A stretch of DNA of 39,808 nt, from NCBI GenBank assembly GCA_003667245.1, contig RCNN01000229.1, positions 1 through 39,808 of the forward strand, in the 5' to 3' direction. This document shows, in pieces, positions 1 through 11,038 of this stretch. A model generated the notes under the pieces. It had not been told where the DNA came from. It ran no database searches and was given only the letters and a program-made list of their open reading frames with translations. A program made the position numbers and the translations under genes. The first letter of the stretch is position 1, and every line of letters begins with the position of its first letter. Origin of the DNA: Heterostelium multicystogenum. Taxonomy: Eukaryota; Evosea; Eumycetozoa; Acytosteliales; Acytosteliaceae.

Positions 1-2839
1 TCAATTGACATTAAATTATATGAAAACATTCAGTCAATCACTTTTAATCACTATATATATCTTGCACAGATATCTCATCAAATTTCGACAAAGAGTAAAC
101 TTGCCTTTCATTTAATGTCATTTCCAAATAAAAAAATATGATGACTACAATCAGTGGTAAGATTCCTTCGTATGACAAATCCAATCAATGTTAACATTAC
201 TTAGATTGGAAATTTTAAATTTGTCATTTTTTGTTTTTTTATCTCAAATCTTATAAATCTGATCATAGGATGATCAATTAAATTTATTCTAAAAATAGAA
301 TTGAATCGATGATTTTTCTAATTTGATTCCAAAATAATAGAGTGTGAATGTTTGCTTTTGTATAAAATCTAATGAATAAATTATTATGTTTTAACACACA
401 CAACCCTACTTTTCGATTGTATCACGTGGTCGTTAGTATCACCAATAAAATAAATAAAAATCTGATTCAAAAGGGATCACATCAAAGAAATGAACCCCTC
501 ATTTATTATTATGATGATTTTTATTTGTTGATTGGTGCACATACCAGTTAACAATTGTTACTTTATCAGATGCTAGTGATCACCAGCAAACAACAATAAC
601 GAAATAAACACTAAAATTATATATACATATAATAATACATTATATATATAGATATATATCTCATTCTGTTCAATTTAATATATGACCTTACTTGGGTATA
701 GACTGCATTACTTTGCTTTCGTTGTATTACTTTGCAATACTGAACTATCTTGTTGTGTTAGATTTGATTGTTGTTCAACAGATATAAGAAACAAGTGCAT
801 AACATTCATCTTAGGGTATATATGTATAATTACCTATCAATATCATAATAAACCGAGGAGTTGCTGATTTACGTTAATAATATTCCAATTCATATTACTT
901 TTACAATCAATTAAGAAAGCGAGTAATATCTATATCATTACTATTATATAGGTACATCTTAGAAGTCAGCGAACATACACTTAGATAAATCATACACATA
1001 TTACCATCACAATCACAAATTCATATTATTATTATTATTATTAGATCAGATTCAAATAAATAATCATTCAATTTGATTCAAATCAGTTCAGTAATTAATA
1101 TATATCTATAAATTAATTATATATATTGCTATTTAGTAAAAGAGAAGGAGAAGGAGATTACTTTAATATATTATACAATAACAATAATAACAACATCAAC
1201 AAACTCGAACCCAGCATATAGTTGGATAATAACTAAACTAAAACTACACTTAAGATTAATAGTGGTAAAACATGTTTATTCCCTAACATTAGGCTTCCAA
1301 TATTTTAAAAATTAAAAGCTAAGCAAAGAGTATTGGTCGATTCACATGACAATCAACATTGATTGGTCAAGATAAATAGAAGAAGCACTAGATAGATAAC
1401 CAGTAAATCAACATCCATCATCACTACAATAGTGATAGCTAAAGCCAGACAGGAGTCCACTCATTCCAAAACCAGAAATAGGAAATAGAAAAACAAACAA
1501 CGAAGAGAAGTAATATTAATTTGATATAGAACAGAATAGAATAGAATCGAATCTATATGCTCATTCACAATCCCATTCCACCACACAATACCTACCTACC
1601 TACTCCCACCATTATTTATATAAACTATTATGAATGCACACCCACCAATCATTTTAGTTTATTACATTTAAACAAATATGGTGTTGTTTTGTTTTGTTTT
1701 TTTGTTTTTATTAAGATGTGGTTATTTATATCTTAATTGACACCACTTGATTTGTATTGTTTTGTTTTGCTTCTGTACTGTTACTGTTAATATTGTCGAG
1801 TGATAGTCCAGTACTTATAAAACACAAAAACCACTAACTACAATACCAACAACAGTATAAACAAATATCAAACAATTATGCATTGTTAACAAATTGTTAC
1901 TTAATAGGCACCATTAAGTATTGTTACAACTTACCCAATCATTCTTCATTCAATCAATCATCGGTCAGTCAGTCAGTCAGTCAGTCAATCAATTTTGTTT
2001 AAGGCAACAGAAATATAGTTTAGTATTTAAAACTAAAGAAACAATTGTCTACTATTTTACAGTTCAAAATTGGGTTTTCGTTTGTTCCAAACATTCACTA
2101 TTTGGGATTGTTATTGTTGTTCAACAACCTTTTTATTTCAGTGCACTGTTTCCTTTTGTTTCGACTAGCAACGTCGGTTCAATACGATACAGGTTTTTAT
2201 TTATTGTCGAGACTAAAATTATAAACCAACCAAAACGACGATCCTCCAATAACACTGTCCAAAACACATTTTCCATACCTTTTTAGAAATTAACACCCTA
2301 AACTTTTTTCAAATTTTAATTGTATACAGCAATTACCAAATATCGGCTTTTGAAACTTCATAACAACAACTTATTCTGTTGTGTTTTTAATTTTCAATTG
2401 TAACTATATATGAACAAAACACATTTTGTCTACATACCAACCATCCATATAATAAAACTTCATCTAAAATATAAAATATAAAACCAACCATAAAAACAAA
2501 AAAAAACAACACTTCTAAAATTAATATTGTAATATTATTAAAAACAAAATTAATAACTAAAAAACAATAAATCTTTAGTTTAAATCATTAAATAAATATT
2601 ATTAATAATCAAATTAAAATCAAAATCATAATCATAATCATATAATCAAAATAAACTTTAATTTTATTTATTTATAAATAAATAAATAAATAATTATAAT
2701 TTAAATATAGTTTCTTTAATTCTTAAAAGAAATTTCAAAAATATTTATTTATTGTTTTTTTTATTACTTTTAATAAAAATAGATAATTAATTATCCTGGA
2801 ATATAAACCAATTTGAAAATTATATTGTAAAATTGAAAA
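1..2839. other. AT-rich intergenic region without a supportable gene
   Basis: I see no conserved protein on either strand. It contains A/T homopolymers, TATA runs, an ATT run near 1025-1042 and a perfect (GTCA)6 tandem at 1964-1987. The longest open frame (1921-2286, +) begins at TTG, crosses the GTCA tandem and has no recognisable domain. A 61-codon frame at 682-867 is cysteine-rich but otherwise featureless. The last 550 bases are almost pure A/T and form the promoter side of the gene at 2840. Confidence 0.6.
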
Positions 2840-4182
2840 ATGGTAGTTTCAACTTTAATTACCAAATCCAAAAGTGAAACACAACAACAATCGCAACAAC
2901 AAGAATTTCTTCCTTTTCCGATCATAAAGAGTATTTTGGATTTTTATTTTACCAATGAGGTCCAATATCGCATCTCACAGTTGGGAAGAGTTTCCGATCG
3001 ATTCTTTTACAACAAGCTAGCACCGATTGCCCAACTCTCACATCGTTATTTCGACTTGGTGAGTGATCGATATGTGACTAGATTTGCTCAACCCAAAGGT
3101 GATGAACTTCCAAACCACTTCCAAGATATTTGTAAGCATCTGACCAATCCCTATTGCTACATCAAGCAAATCCAAACTTTAGAATGTACTCCAACCACCT
3201 TTGATCACTTTTTATCGAGAAAAGAATTCCTAATGTTGCGTGACCAACTGACACACCTCAGCTTGCTCTCACAGGTCACGGAGCAGCCAGACTTTTTCTC
3301 TCACAACACCCTTGACATGCTATCCACATTCCAATCACTCCACACCTTGAATCTCAGGAATATAGCATTTACCAAAGAACTTTTTAACGTGCTTCTGAGA
3401 CTACCATTGAAGCATCTTTCCATCCAGTCAGTCGTCATGGTGGAGCGTCTGACGGAGCAAGAGTCCGAATTACTCTTGGACTACATTCGGAACGAATCAA
3501 ATCATCTTGAATCTCTAGATACAGCCGATTGTATCCGTTTATCTGAGGAATATCTTCCCACTGTAACATTGAAGCCCAATATTCACACTCTCACGGTCTC
3601 TCGTGTCAAGAATATGATTAAATTCCCTGAGCATGTTAAGACACTTCGTTTGAACAGTTGCCGTAATAAATTCTTAAAGATGAACCTTGGAAGTTGTTTG
3701 ACCTCCCTCACACTACCATCTATTAACGCGAAGCACATCGACTCACTTGGGGACTTTATTCGAAGCTCCAACACCTTGACCAATCTCAATGTTTATCTCT
3801 CATACTGGGACAGAACTGAACTCAGTGGCAACTGTGTAGAGATTTTGGTTCGGGGCATTTGAGAGACTCTTTGTAGCAATCAATCAATCGAATACCTATG
3901 ACCGTATGAGGTTCCTCCTAAGTGCATATCCCAAGTTCCTAAAAGCCTCAACTCGATAGACTGTTCCAAATGTTATCTAAAATCAACTCAAGATGTAATT
4001 CGTTCATCATCGATTACTACACCAACAAGACAGACCTCAATCAACTTTCGAAAGATTTGGAAAATGTCAATTTTGGAGACTATTCCTATGCTGGTGTAGT
4101 TGATCCTAAAGGTCATCTATTCATTTATAAATACTCTCAATCACTAATATCACCACTCGAAAACATATCCTTCACAGACTAG
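2840..4182 (+). CDS. F-box/LRR-like protein, apparent frameshifts near the 3' end
   Basis: A long frame runs from ATG 2840 (context AAAAATGG) to 3862. After a Gln-rich N-terminus (residues 10-22) comes a helical F-box-like stretch (LPFPIIKSILDFYF). From about residue 130 leucine-rich repeats follow, for example LHTLNLRNIAF, LKHLSIQSV, HTLTVSRV, VKTLRLNSC and LTNLNVYL. The reading continues past the stop: about 100 bases in the third frame (FERLFVAINQSNTYDRMRF), then a third segment at 3952-4182 that ends in a natural stop. I infer one gene of about 445 codons with two single-base indels, near 3850 and 3950. The family is common in dictyostelids, where F-box/LRR proteins act as ubiquitin-ligase substrate receptors. 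That role is inferred only. No intron is evident. Confidence 0.7.
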
Positions 4183-4579
4183 ATTACTATCGAATGTAAA
4201 TTGTAAATAAAAAAAAGCTAATTATAAACCTTATGGTAAATTTTTAATGAATGACTTGGTGTGAACGACTGTTTTTCTTTCAATAGATCAAAACAATGAT
4301 GATGAAAATGAGTAAGACTCTTAGATATCCAGTATCAATTTAGATAGCAGGACCTATATTTCCTCAATTGTTGTAACATAAATTAAAAGATCCATTGTTA
4401 TTATCAAAAAGGACTTAGTCAAAAGTTATATTGGTATTAATTGCATAAATAAATCTTTGATATTACCAATAATATTTTTGTAATGGAAAATCTTGATCAT
4501 TTTTTTTGGGACAAGTGTGGAAAAATCTTGATCAAAAACGCAATGATTAAGCAAATGAAAATTTTTTTTTTACATCATT
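4183..4579. other. intergenic, no gene seen
   Basis: AT-rich spacer between the LRR gene and the tRNA gene. I see no open frame with family resemblance and no clear structured RNA. The last 20 bases before the tRNA contain a T9 run. Confidence 0.5.
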
Positions 4580-4663
4580 GGCTCCATAGCATAGTTGGTT
4601 ATTGTACTTCCCTAGTAAAGGAAGAGTTAGGAAGGGGTCACGAGTTCGAATCTCGTTGGAGCC
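4580..4663 (+). tRNA. tRNA-Thr (AGU) with an 11-nt intron-like insert
   Basis: The acceptor arms GGCTCCA and TGGAGCC pair perfectly over 7 bp. The T arm is ACGAG-TTCGAAT-CTCGT, and the D arm is GCAT-AGTTGGTTA-TTGT with one G-U pair and one U-U mismatch. The anticodon stem CTTCC pairs with GGAAG only if 11 bases (4618-4628) are removed. This leaves the loop CTAGTAA (anticodon AGT) and the 5-nt variable loop GGGTC. The cut falls one base 3' of the anticodon, the canonical tRNA intron position. Because AGGAAG occurs twice, the insert could instead be a short internal duplication that damaged the gene. A T5 Pol III terminator follows directly. Confidence 0.8.
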
Positions 4664-4668
4664 TTTTT
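4664..4668 (+). terminator. RNA polymerase III T-run terminator
   Basis: A run of five T residues starts right after the acceptor stem of the tRNA-Thr gene, as expected for Pol III termination. Confidence 0.75.
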
Positions 4669-4705
4669 AGTAAAAATTACCGACAGCGGAGAAGATTTTT
4701 TTATT

Positions 4706-4713
4706 TTTCCTTG
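4706..4713 (+). repeat. 5' target-site duplication of SINE-like element (TTTCCTTG)
   Basis: The octamer TTTCCTTG lies directly before the tRNA-like head and recurs at 5120-5127 directly after the poly-A tail. This is the arrangement expected from target-primed reverse transcription. Because the octamer adjoins T/A runs, the duplication could be a few bases longer. Confidence 0.55.
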
Positions 4714-5119
4714 GCCCAAGGCAGAATAGCTGATGTGGTATGGTAGTCTGCTTGTGACGCCTTGGGTCGTGGGTTCGAATCCCGGGTTTTCCAGTTTTTC
4801 CCCATACACTTCCAGTGAACCCATGTACTTTCAAGTCTGTATGATACCATCCCGCCATGAAGAATATGTAAATTGACAAGCGAAGCCCTCAACTACGTAA
4901 ACCATTGGTGTACTCTTAAAATCTTCTGTCGCTTCGAAATACTTAACAGTCCACTGTTGAAACACCTTGCTCCAAATAATAATAGGCAGTCATGCCTCTT
5001 AAAATGATGGTCATCACAACCGGCCTGTGGTTGTAAAAAAGAAATCTGTAGGCTTCTAAACCCTACCTTAAATAAACAACTGTATGGTTATAACAACAAA
5101 AAAAAAAAAAAAAAAAAAA
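4714..5119 (+). mobile_element. tRNA-derived SINE-like retroposon, full-length candidate
   Basis: This element of about 406 bp has three parts. The head (about 4714-4795) is tRNA-like: an A-box-like tract (TAGCTGATGTGGTATGG) and a perfect B box (GGGTTCGAATCCC) at 4771-4783. If the tRNA starts at 4720, acceptor bases GGCAGAA pair 5 of 7 with GTTTTCC, and the D stem GCTG pairs with TAGT. The anticodon arm no longer folds well. The body (4796-5093) has no coding potential and contains two small hairpins (AGGCA...TGCCT and CAACC...GGTTG). The tail is AACAAC followed by about 23 A. Flanking octamers TTTCCTTG match. A second copy of the body lies at about 5440-5690. The element sits 50 bp downstream of a tRNA gene, the kind of site used by dictyostelid TRE-type non-LTR elements. 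I infer mobilisation by such an element. Confidence 0.7.
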
Positions 5120-5127
5120 TTTCCTTG
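5120..5127 (+). repeat. 3' target-site duplication of SINE-like element (TTTCCTTG)
   Basis: Matches 4706-4713 exactly and follows the poly-A tail. Confidence 0.55.
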
Positions 5128-5226
5128 AAGACTTCAATGTAACAACAACACAATTTTACAATAATTTATAAAAATATCAATTTTACAAAAATCGCCTTAA
5201 AAGGAAAAACCGAAAGAATCTTAATC

Positions 5227-5362
5227 AGATTAATAATTTACTACAAATAGAGAAACTAACTAAGTATATTATTTAATTTGATTAAGGTAATTAAAAATAA
5301 AGATTAATAATTTACTACAAATAGAGAAACTAACTAAGTATATTATTTAATTTGATTAAGGT
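5227..5362 (+). repeat. 62-bp direct repeat, two identical copies 74 bp apart
   Basis: Bases 5227-5288 and 5301-5362 are identical over 62 bp (both start AGATTAATAATTTACTAC and end TTTGATTAAGGT), separated by the 12-bp A/T spacer 5289-5300. The perfect identity implies a recent tandem duplication or an assembly duplication. It has no coding content. It lies between the two SINE-like copies. Confidence 0.9.
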
Positions 5363-5439
5363 TCTCTATACAGAGTTTAGTTTGAGTTAATATCTTTTAA
5401 TAACAATAGGTCTGATCAACCTATTATTTATTAAATCAA

Positions 5440-5690
5440 GGTGTATCCTCGATTGTGTTAACAGTCCATTGTGAGGTTCTGACCCTCACCATTTATTAAT
5501 TAATAAATTAAGATCATCTGGATGATTATAAAAAAAAAGTCCCTGTTGAAACACCTTTCTTTAAATGATAGGCAGTCATTCCTCTATAAAATGATGGTCA
5601 GAACAACCGGTCTGTGGTTGAAATCTGTAGACTTCTAAACCCTATCTTAAATAAAAAATCTGGTTATAACACAAAAAACAAAACAAAAAA
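5440..5690 (+). mobile_element. second, diverged 5'-truncated copy of the SINE-like element
   Basis: From about 5542 to 5690 the sequence follows the body of the element at 4714-5119 with substitutions and small deletions. Shared blocks include TGTTGAAACACCTT, AAATGATGGTCA, CTTCTAAACCCTA and GGTTATAACA. It ends in an A-rich tail of the form (A)n C (A)n. Upstream, TTAACAGTCCA (5458-5468) continues the similarity but is separated from the rest by about 80 bp ending in A9 followed by AGTCC. This looks like a nested insertion with an AGTCC duplication. The tRNA-like head is absent, which fits 5' truncation. Confidence 0.65.
5472..5550 (+). mobile_element. putative nested insertion inside SINE-like copy 2
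   Basis: The interval separates two parts of the element that are adjacent in copy 1. It begins with a hairpin GTGAGG...CCTCAC (5471-5489), ends in A9, and is bounded by AGTCC on both sides. It could be a very short retroposed fragment or simply a diverged segment. Confidence 0.35.
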
Positions 5691-5699
5691 AACTATGGA

Positions 5700-6453
5700 G
5701 TCTGGCTTATTTTCATTATGATGTTTGATTCCACAACCTAGTGCTCACTTCATTGGTTCCCACAATCTGGTGTTTCTGGAATCCTGGGTCATTCTATGTA
5801 CTTCCAATAATATCAATAGATTAAAACAAATTTAACCTTGGAAAGATCATCGACTTATACATCATTTAGTCTAGGATTTTTTTTCTCATTGAAAATTCCA
5901 AACTATAGGAATGGAAATCAAATTTCAAAAAGATGGTCAGGTGGTCATCAAAGAAATAAAAACTACAAAGTCTAGTTTATTTAAAAGTTTCTTTATTTCC
6001 TTTGAATATAATTAATCACACAACCAAAAAGTTCTTCTTAATAGTTAGAATTTTAAAAAATATAATTTTAGAGTAATGGTATATCTTTTCTAAAAATAAT
6101 TTTTTATTTAATTAATAATTATATAATTAAAAAATGATGATATATTAATATTAATAAATATATAAAATAAAAAAAATCAATTTATAAAAGTGAAAATCAT
6201 TTAAGACAATAGGAAACTAAAATGTGATTTTAATTTAATTAAAATAGTGGTGAACTGAAGTGCTTTGTTGTTGTTTGGTGAGTCAATGATATACACCCAA
6301 CTTTTAATTTTGATTAGATCAACAACATTTGAATCAAAACAGTAGTATTAGTAATCGTAGTAGTAGTAGTAGTAGTGTAAACAAATCACATTAGAAGTAG
6401 ATAGAGATAGAGATAGATATTATTGTTTTATTATATTTTTATTGTTTATAGAA
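5700..6453. other. intergenic and promoter side of ALG11
   Basis: No gene is recognised. Two related motifs of about 20 bp (AACTATGGAGTCTGGCTTAT near 5690 and AACTACAAAGTCTAGTTTAT near 5960) suggest further degraded repeat material. A (TAG)n run at about 6358-6376 lies 80 bp before the ALG11 start. Confidence 0.5.
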
Positions 6454-8106
6454 ATGAAGGCAACACTTGTTGTGTTGATGGCAATCCTGTTGTCGTTGTT
6501 TATATTGTGCTTGGTAGTAATGCTCTCGATGACTCTGGCATTCTTTACATCGCTTTCAGTCGTGCTACTGCCACTTTCTCTCATTGTTGGAGCAGTGGTC
6601 TATTTCCTCAGACAGAAATACATTAGTAAAAGAATCAATCGTCCATTTACTGTTGGTTTCTTTCATCCATATTGGTAAGGATCTACTGATTGTGTTGTGT
6701 TTCAAGCTAGTTAGTGGCCGAGCTAATACCATCCATTGTTTATTCTTGTTATATTCATGTAGTGCGGCAGGTGGAGGTGGTGAAAGAGTGCTATGGTGCT
6801 CTATTAAGGCGATTCAAGACCAATATCCATCGATCAAATGCGTTGTATACACCGGTGACAATGTCACAGACCAACAGATCTATCAAAAGATAAAGGTAAC
6901 TTTGTTGTTGTTGTTGTGGAGCGTTGATACAATGCCATGAATGGTACTAATCTTGATGTTAACATTCTACAGAGTCAATTTGATATAGATTTGAACAGAG
7001 ATAATTTAGAATTTGTAAGATTAACAAAGAGACAATATGTAGAGGCTCATTTGTATCCAAGCTTCACATTGTTGGGACAGTCGTTGGGATCAATGATTCT
7101 TGGTTGGGAGGCATTGAACCGTTTGAATCCACATCTATTCATCGATACTATGGGATATGCTTTTACTTATCCAATATTCCGTGTGCTGGGTGGATGCAAG
7201 GTAGCTTCATACACTCACTATCCTATCGTAAGCAGTGACATGATGTCACGAGTCAGCCAGTCGACCCACAACAATGCTGCAGATATATCAAACAGCAAGG
7301 TATTAACAACAGGAAAGCTCTTATATTACAAGCTATTCGCATTGGTCTACTGTATAGTTGGCAATTTCTCACAGCTCACCTTTGTCAATGGAACATGGAC
7401 AGGCAACCACATTGCCCACATCTGGAGAAAGCGACTCGGTGAGAAGGGACTGTACAAACTCTATCCACCCGTCGACACAAGAACACGTAAGCAGCTTCCG
7501 CTCAACTGGATGGGCAGAAAGAACATTGTGCTATCAATTGCGCAATTCCGTCCCGAGAAGGATCATACTCTGCAGATTCAAACACTTCACCACCTTCTCG
7601 AGACCTATCCCGAGCACAGAAACAACGTCATGTTCATTTTGGTTGGATCGACACGTGACCAAGCAGATCGTGACCGTGTCGAGGCACTAAGAAGACTTGC
7701 AACCGAGCTGAATGTAGCAGATCACATGAAGCTTGAGGTGGGAGTCTCCGCCAGCATGTTAAATCAGCTGCTGAACGAGGCATCAGTTGGAATCCACACA
7801 ATGTGGGCCGAACACTTTGGAATTGGAGTTGTCGAACTGATGGCAGCAGGTTTGATCACGATCGCTCACAACAGCGGTGGTCCCAAAGAGGATATTGTCG
7901 AGCATCGTGTAACTGGATTCCTGGCGACCACCAAGGAGGAATATGCCGATTACATTCACGAAATATTGGCAAACAAAGAGAAATTCATTGATATGCAGAA
8001 AGCAGCACGTGATTCTACCGATCGATTCTCCGAGGAGAACTACTATATTCAATTTATCGACAAAATACAACAACTTTTGCCTGATAATCAAAAGAAAAAA
8101 GATTAA
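6454..8106 (+). CDS. alg11: ALG11 GDP-Man:Man3GlcNAc2-PP-dolichol alpha-1,2-mannosyltransferase
   Basis: Three exons (6454-6674, 6763-6895, 6973-8106) splice to a complete 495-codon protein, the usual family length, with no frameshift. Both introns have GTA...AG ends. Residues 1-60 form a very hydrophobic N-terminal membrane segment that ends in basic residues. The family motif [17 protein letters not shown] is restored exactly at the first splice, with a Cys codon split TG/T. Other conserved parts are [47 protein letters not shown] and the GT4-family donor-site region [18 protein letters not shown] with [10 protein letters not shown]. It adds the fourth and fifth mannoses to the dolichol-linked N-glycan precursor on the cytosolic face of the ER. 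The Met at 6454 is chosen because the upstream in-frame codon at 6442 is TTG. Confidence 0.95.
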
Positions 8107-9012
8107 AACAAAATTCAAAGTATAATTGATATATTTATACATATATAACTCTATTTAAATTTAAAAAATCATCTGGATTTCATTTAGATATCATATTATT
8201 ATATTTTTTTCAATTCTTTTTATATTATATATTCATTTTAGTTTTTGTTTTTTTCTTTGCAGTTATTGTTCAACTGACCAGTTGGATCGATCTTCAAATT
8301 AATTTTATGAATTTGTTATTGTTTCATTAAAATTCTGAAATTTAGTACAACTAATCAAGATAATATCAATTAATATCTCATTTTTATTTATATGTATAAA
8401 TTCATGTATACTTGATTGATTGATTATATTGTATTTATTAAAATTGTATAATTACAAATTTTATTTATTCAAATTCAAATTTAAAATTATATTAAAGTAG
8501 GTATAAAAAAATAATATCTTTTAAAGATAAATCTATTATCATTGAATGTATATATATATATATAAATAATAGTATAGCAATAGTGATAATAATAAACAAA
8601 TTATAATTCAAGCATTGCAAATGTATGGTTTTTTTTTTCAAAATGCAAACACAACTCTTTTTTCCAATTTAATTTTTTGGGAAGGGGGTTGAATTGTTCA
8701 TTATTATCAATATTATTGTTTATTATTTATATTATCTTTGGGTAAAAATAGTTTTGTTTTGTTTTTTTGAATTAACAGATCACATTGTATTATTATTAAC
8801 AACATCAATCATATATATTAATACAACATACTATAATATACTAAAGTAATAATACTAAGTTAGCTTGTTATTATAGTTGTACAACTAAAGGTTAATTAGT
8901 TTCGTTTAGTTAGTTAAGTTAGTCAGCAGAGAGTTAGGTTAGGTTCTTCGTTTATTGTAGAAAGTTTACTTGATATCCCCAATATTAGGTAAAAGCATTA
9001 AGTGATTTATAA
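8107..9012. other. AT-rich intergenic region, no gene seen
   Basis: Terminator side of ALG11 and promoter side of the BAR-J gene. It contains (TA)n near 8550 and several T runs. No coding or RNA signal is recognised. Confidence 0.55.
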
Positions 9013-11038
9013 ATGATGGACTCATTTACGGATAAGGTATTTGAATTTCAAAGAAGAGCAACACAGACTGTGTTGGAGAAGATGGGTGCCACTGAAAAGA
9101 CGGTCGATGAACAGTTCGAGCATCATTACTCTGACTTTAAGCGTCTTGGCGATTTCTTGCAACACATTGAGGAGTCGTCATCCACTTCGATGCTGAATAT
9201 GGAGAAACTCTGTCAAAGCAACACACACTTGGCCTCATCAATCTGCAACTTTATCAGCTCAGAGCTTTTGGAGGACGAGAGCGAGTTTTCAACTGGTCAG
9301 ATTGCTGGCTTCTTCAAGTCCCAACAACAACAGAATCAAATGGCTGATAGCTTATCAACTAGATTACAAGATTCAGTTCAAAGAGTAATTTGATATAGTT
9401 ACTACATAGATAGAATTTAATATTAATATATCTACCATTATTTTATGATTTAGTTGTATGATGCCATGGGTACTATGGAGCATGAATTTTTAAAGTCAAC
9501 TATTGATATTATGGATCATAAAGTTATTCAACCATTGAAAAGAGATCAGGATTACAATAAGATGACTAAACAGCTCTTGGACAAAAGAAAGAAGCTTAAT
9601 TTAGACTATGACTCTATTAAGAAATCAAAGTTTGTATTGACCAACTTGCTGAACAAAGATCAAAGGCTAATCGATTTGGTTCATTATATTTATAGTGATA
9701 CAGCAAGAGTTAGTTCAGTTAAGCAGGAATTCGATATGGTATCTAAAAGAAGCTATAATCATTTAAATGCCAGATCAAAGATTCGTTGCAAGCTCATTGT
9801 TCACAGCATTGTCACTATGATCCAGCAATTTTGTATGTTTTTCGAATCGAACTCACTCCTCTTGGAGGGTTTGTTAGAGATGGTTGATCCTTTGGTCAAT
9901 GCCTACCAATTGTCGTCCACAGATCTAGCAGATCTGTATACAGTCAAAAAACAAGATCCAAACGCCAACTCAAACGGAACCAATAGCAATAACAATCCTT
10001 CTTCTGTACCATTAAATACCAACAAGAATAATAACACTACGACCTCACCACCTCCATCATACAACGAAGCTGTTAAACAACAACAGCAATACCAACAGCA
10101 GCAAGATTCACCATATGGAAGCACTCCACCGCAACACTCTCCACCCGCTTCCAGAAAGCAGGAGAAGCTATTCAATGTTTGGGATGACGAACCAGAAACA
10201 TCAAGCAATCATTCCAACAACAATAGCAGCAAACCAAATAGCAACGACGATTGGATGTATCCATCAACCTCAAACAACTCATCACCATCCACCTCATATA
10301 CCAAACCCAATACTAGTACTTCAGCATCAGGTGATACATTCTGGTCACAACAACCTTCAAATGCCAACCAACAAAGACCTCAAAACTCCACAACACCAAC
10401 AGCAACAACCTCAACAACAATTTAGACAACAACCAAACTTCAACAATACCAATAACCAGAGAAACTCTTCACCTATTGATGATTGGATGAATCAGCCACA
10501 ACAAACAACCTCAACAACTTCAACAACACCAACACAACAGAGAGCGTCAGGTGGATATGACTTTGGTGATTTTGACTTTACTTCGCCCCAACAGACTCCA
10601 AAACAACAACACCAAAACAAACTCAACACCCGGATTCCAATCAGCATTTTTCAACGGTCCTTATTCACAAACCATCGCCATCTCCTGGATACTCGCAGCA
10701 TGTTGATCATACACAACAAGCAAGACAATCAGTAGAGCCGGCGATCAGCGAACGTGTCAAAACTTGGGCCGAGAAAAACAATCGTCGTAACAATATCCGT
10801 GTGCTGCTCAGCACTCTCCATGAAGTCCTTTGGGAGGAAAGTGGATGGGAGCGTATCACACTGGGAGCCGTCATCACACCTGCGCAGGTCAAGAAGGTCT
10901 ATCGTAAGGCAATCATGGTTGTACATCCAGACAAGGTAAACAATGGAACTATCGAACAAAAGATGATAGCACAACGTATATTTTGAGAGTCTACGTGAGG
11001 AATTTGAAATTTTTAGAGCTGAATCCGAAAAACAATAA
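9013..11038 (+). CDS. amphiphysin-like BAR domain plus auxilin-type J-domain protein
   Basis: Exon 1 (9013-9384) and exon 2 (from 9454) are joined across a 69-nt GTAATT...TTTAG intron. Residues about 1-270 form a BAR domain resembling amphiphysin, with VLEKMGATEKTVDEQFEHHY and KRKKLNLDYDSIKK. A Q/N/T/S-rich linker follows with acidic-aromatic motifs (NVWDDEP, SNDDWMY, IDDWMNQ, FGDFDF) of the kind that bind endocytic adaptors and clathrin. The C-terminus from about 10738 reads SERVKTWAEKNNRRN, then LLSTLHEVLWEESGW and VVHPDKV. That is an auxilin/GAK-type J domain with an intact HPD for Hsc70. Three apparent frameshifts occur: near 10384 (an A4 run), near 10600, and at 10981 (a T4 run). The stop is at 11036-11038. 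The likely role is clathrin-coat uncoating on curved membranes, inferred from the domains. Confidence 0.82.

Noticed and set aside
1964..1987. CRISPR-like or regulatory array in (GTCA)6
   Set aside because: A simple tetranucleotide microsatellite with no spacers.
1921..2286. 121-codon frame
   Set aside because: It starts at TTG, includes a GTCA tandem and has no recognisable domain.
4483..4746. 87-codon plus-strand frame across the tRNA gene
   Set aside because: It reads through the tRNA and the tRNA-like head, and has no family resemblance.
4720..4793. A second functional tRNA gene next to tRNA-Thr
   Set aside because: The anticodon arm does not pair and the acceptor stem has two mismatches. 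The B box and poly-A-tailed body fit a SINE head better.
4627..4892. Three overlapping minus-strand open frames with peptides such as GFEPTT, GIRTHD and RFELVTPS
   Set aside because: These are antisense translations of tRNA T-arm/B-box sequence (GTTCGAATC), a familiar source of spurious proteins. The DNA is explained by the tRNA gene and the SINE-like head.
9903..10208. Cys-rich minus-strand frame opposite the BAR-J linker
   Set aside because: Mirror of the CAA/AAC-rich linker of the plus-strand gene.
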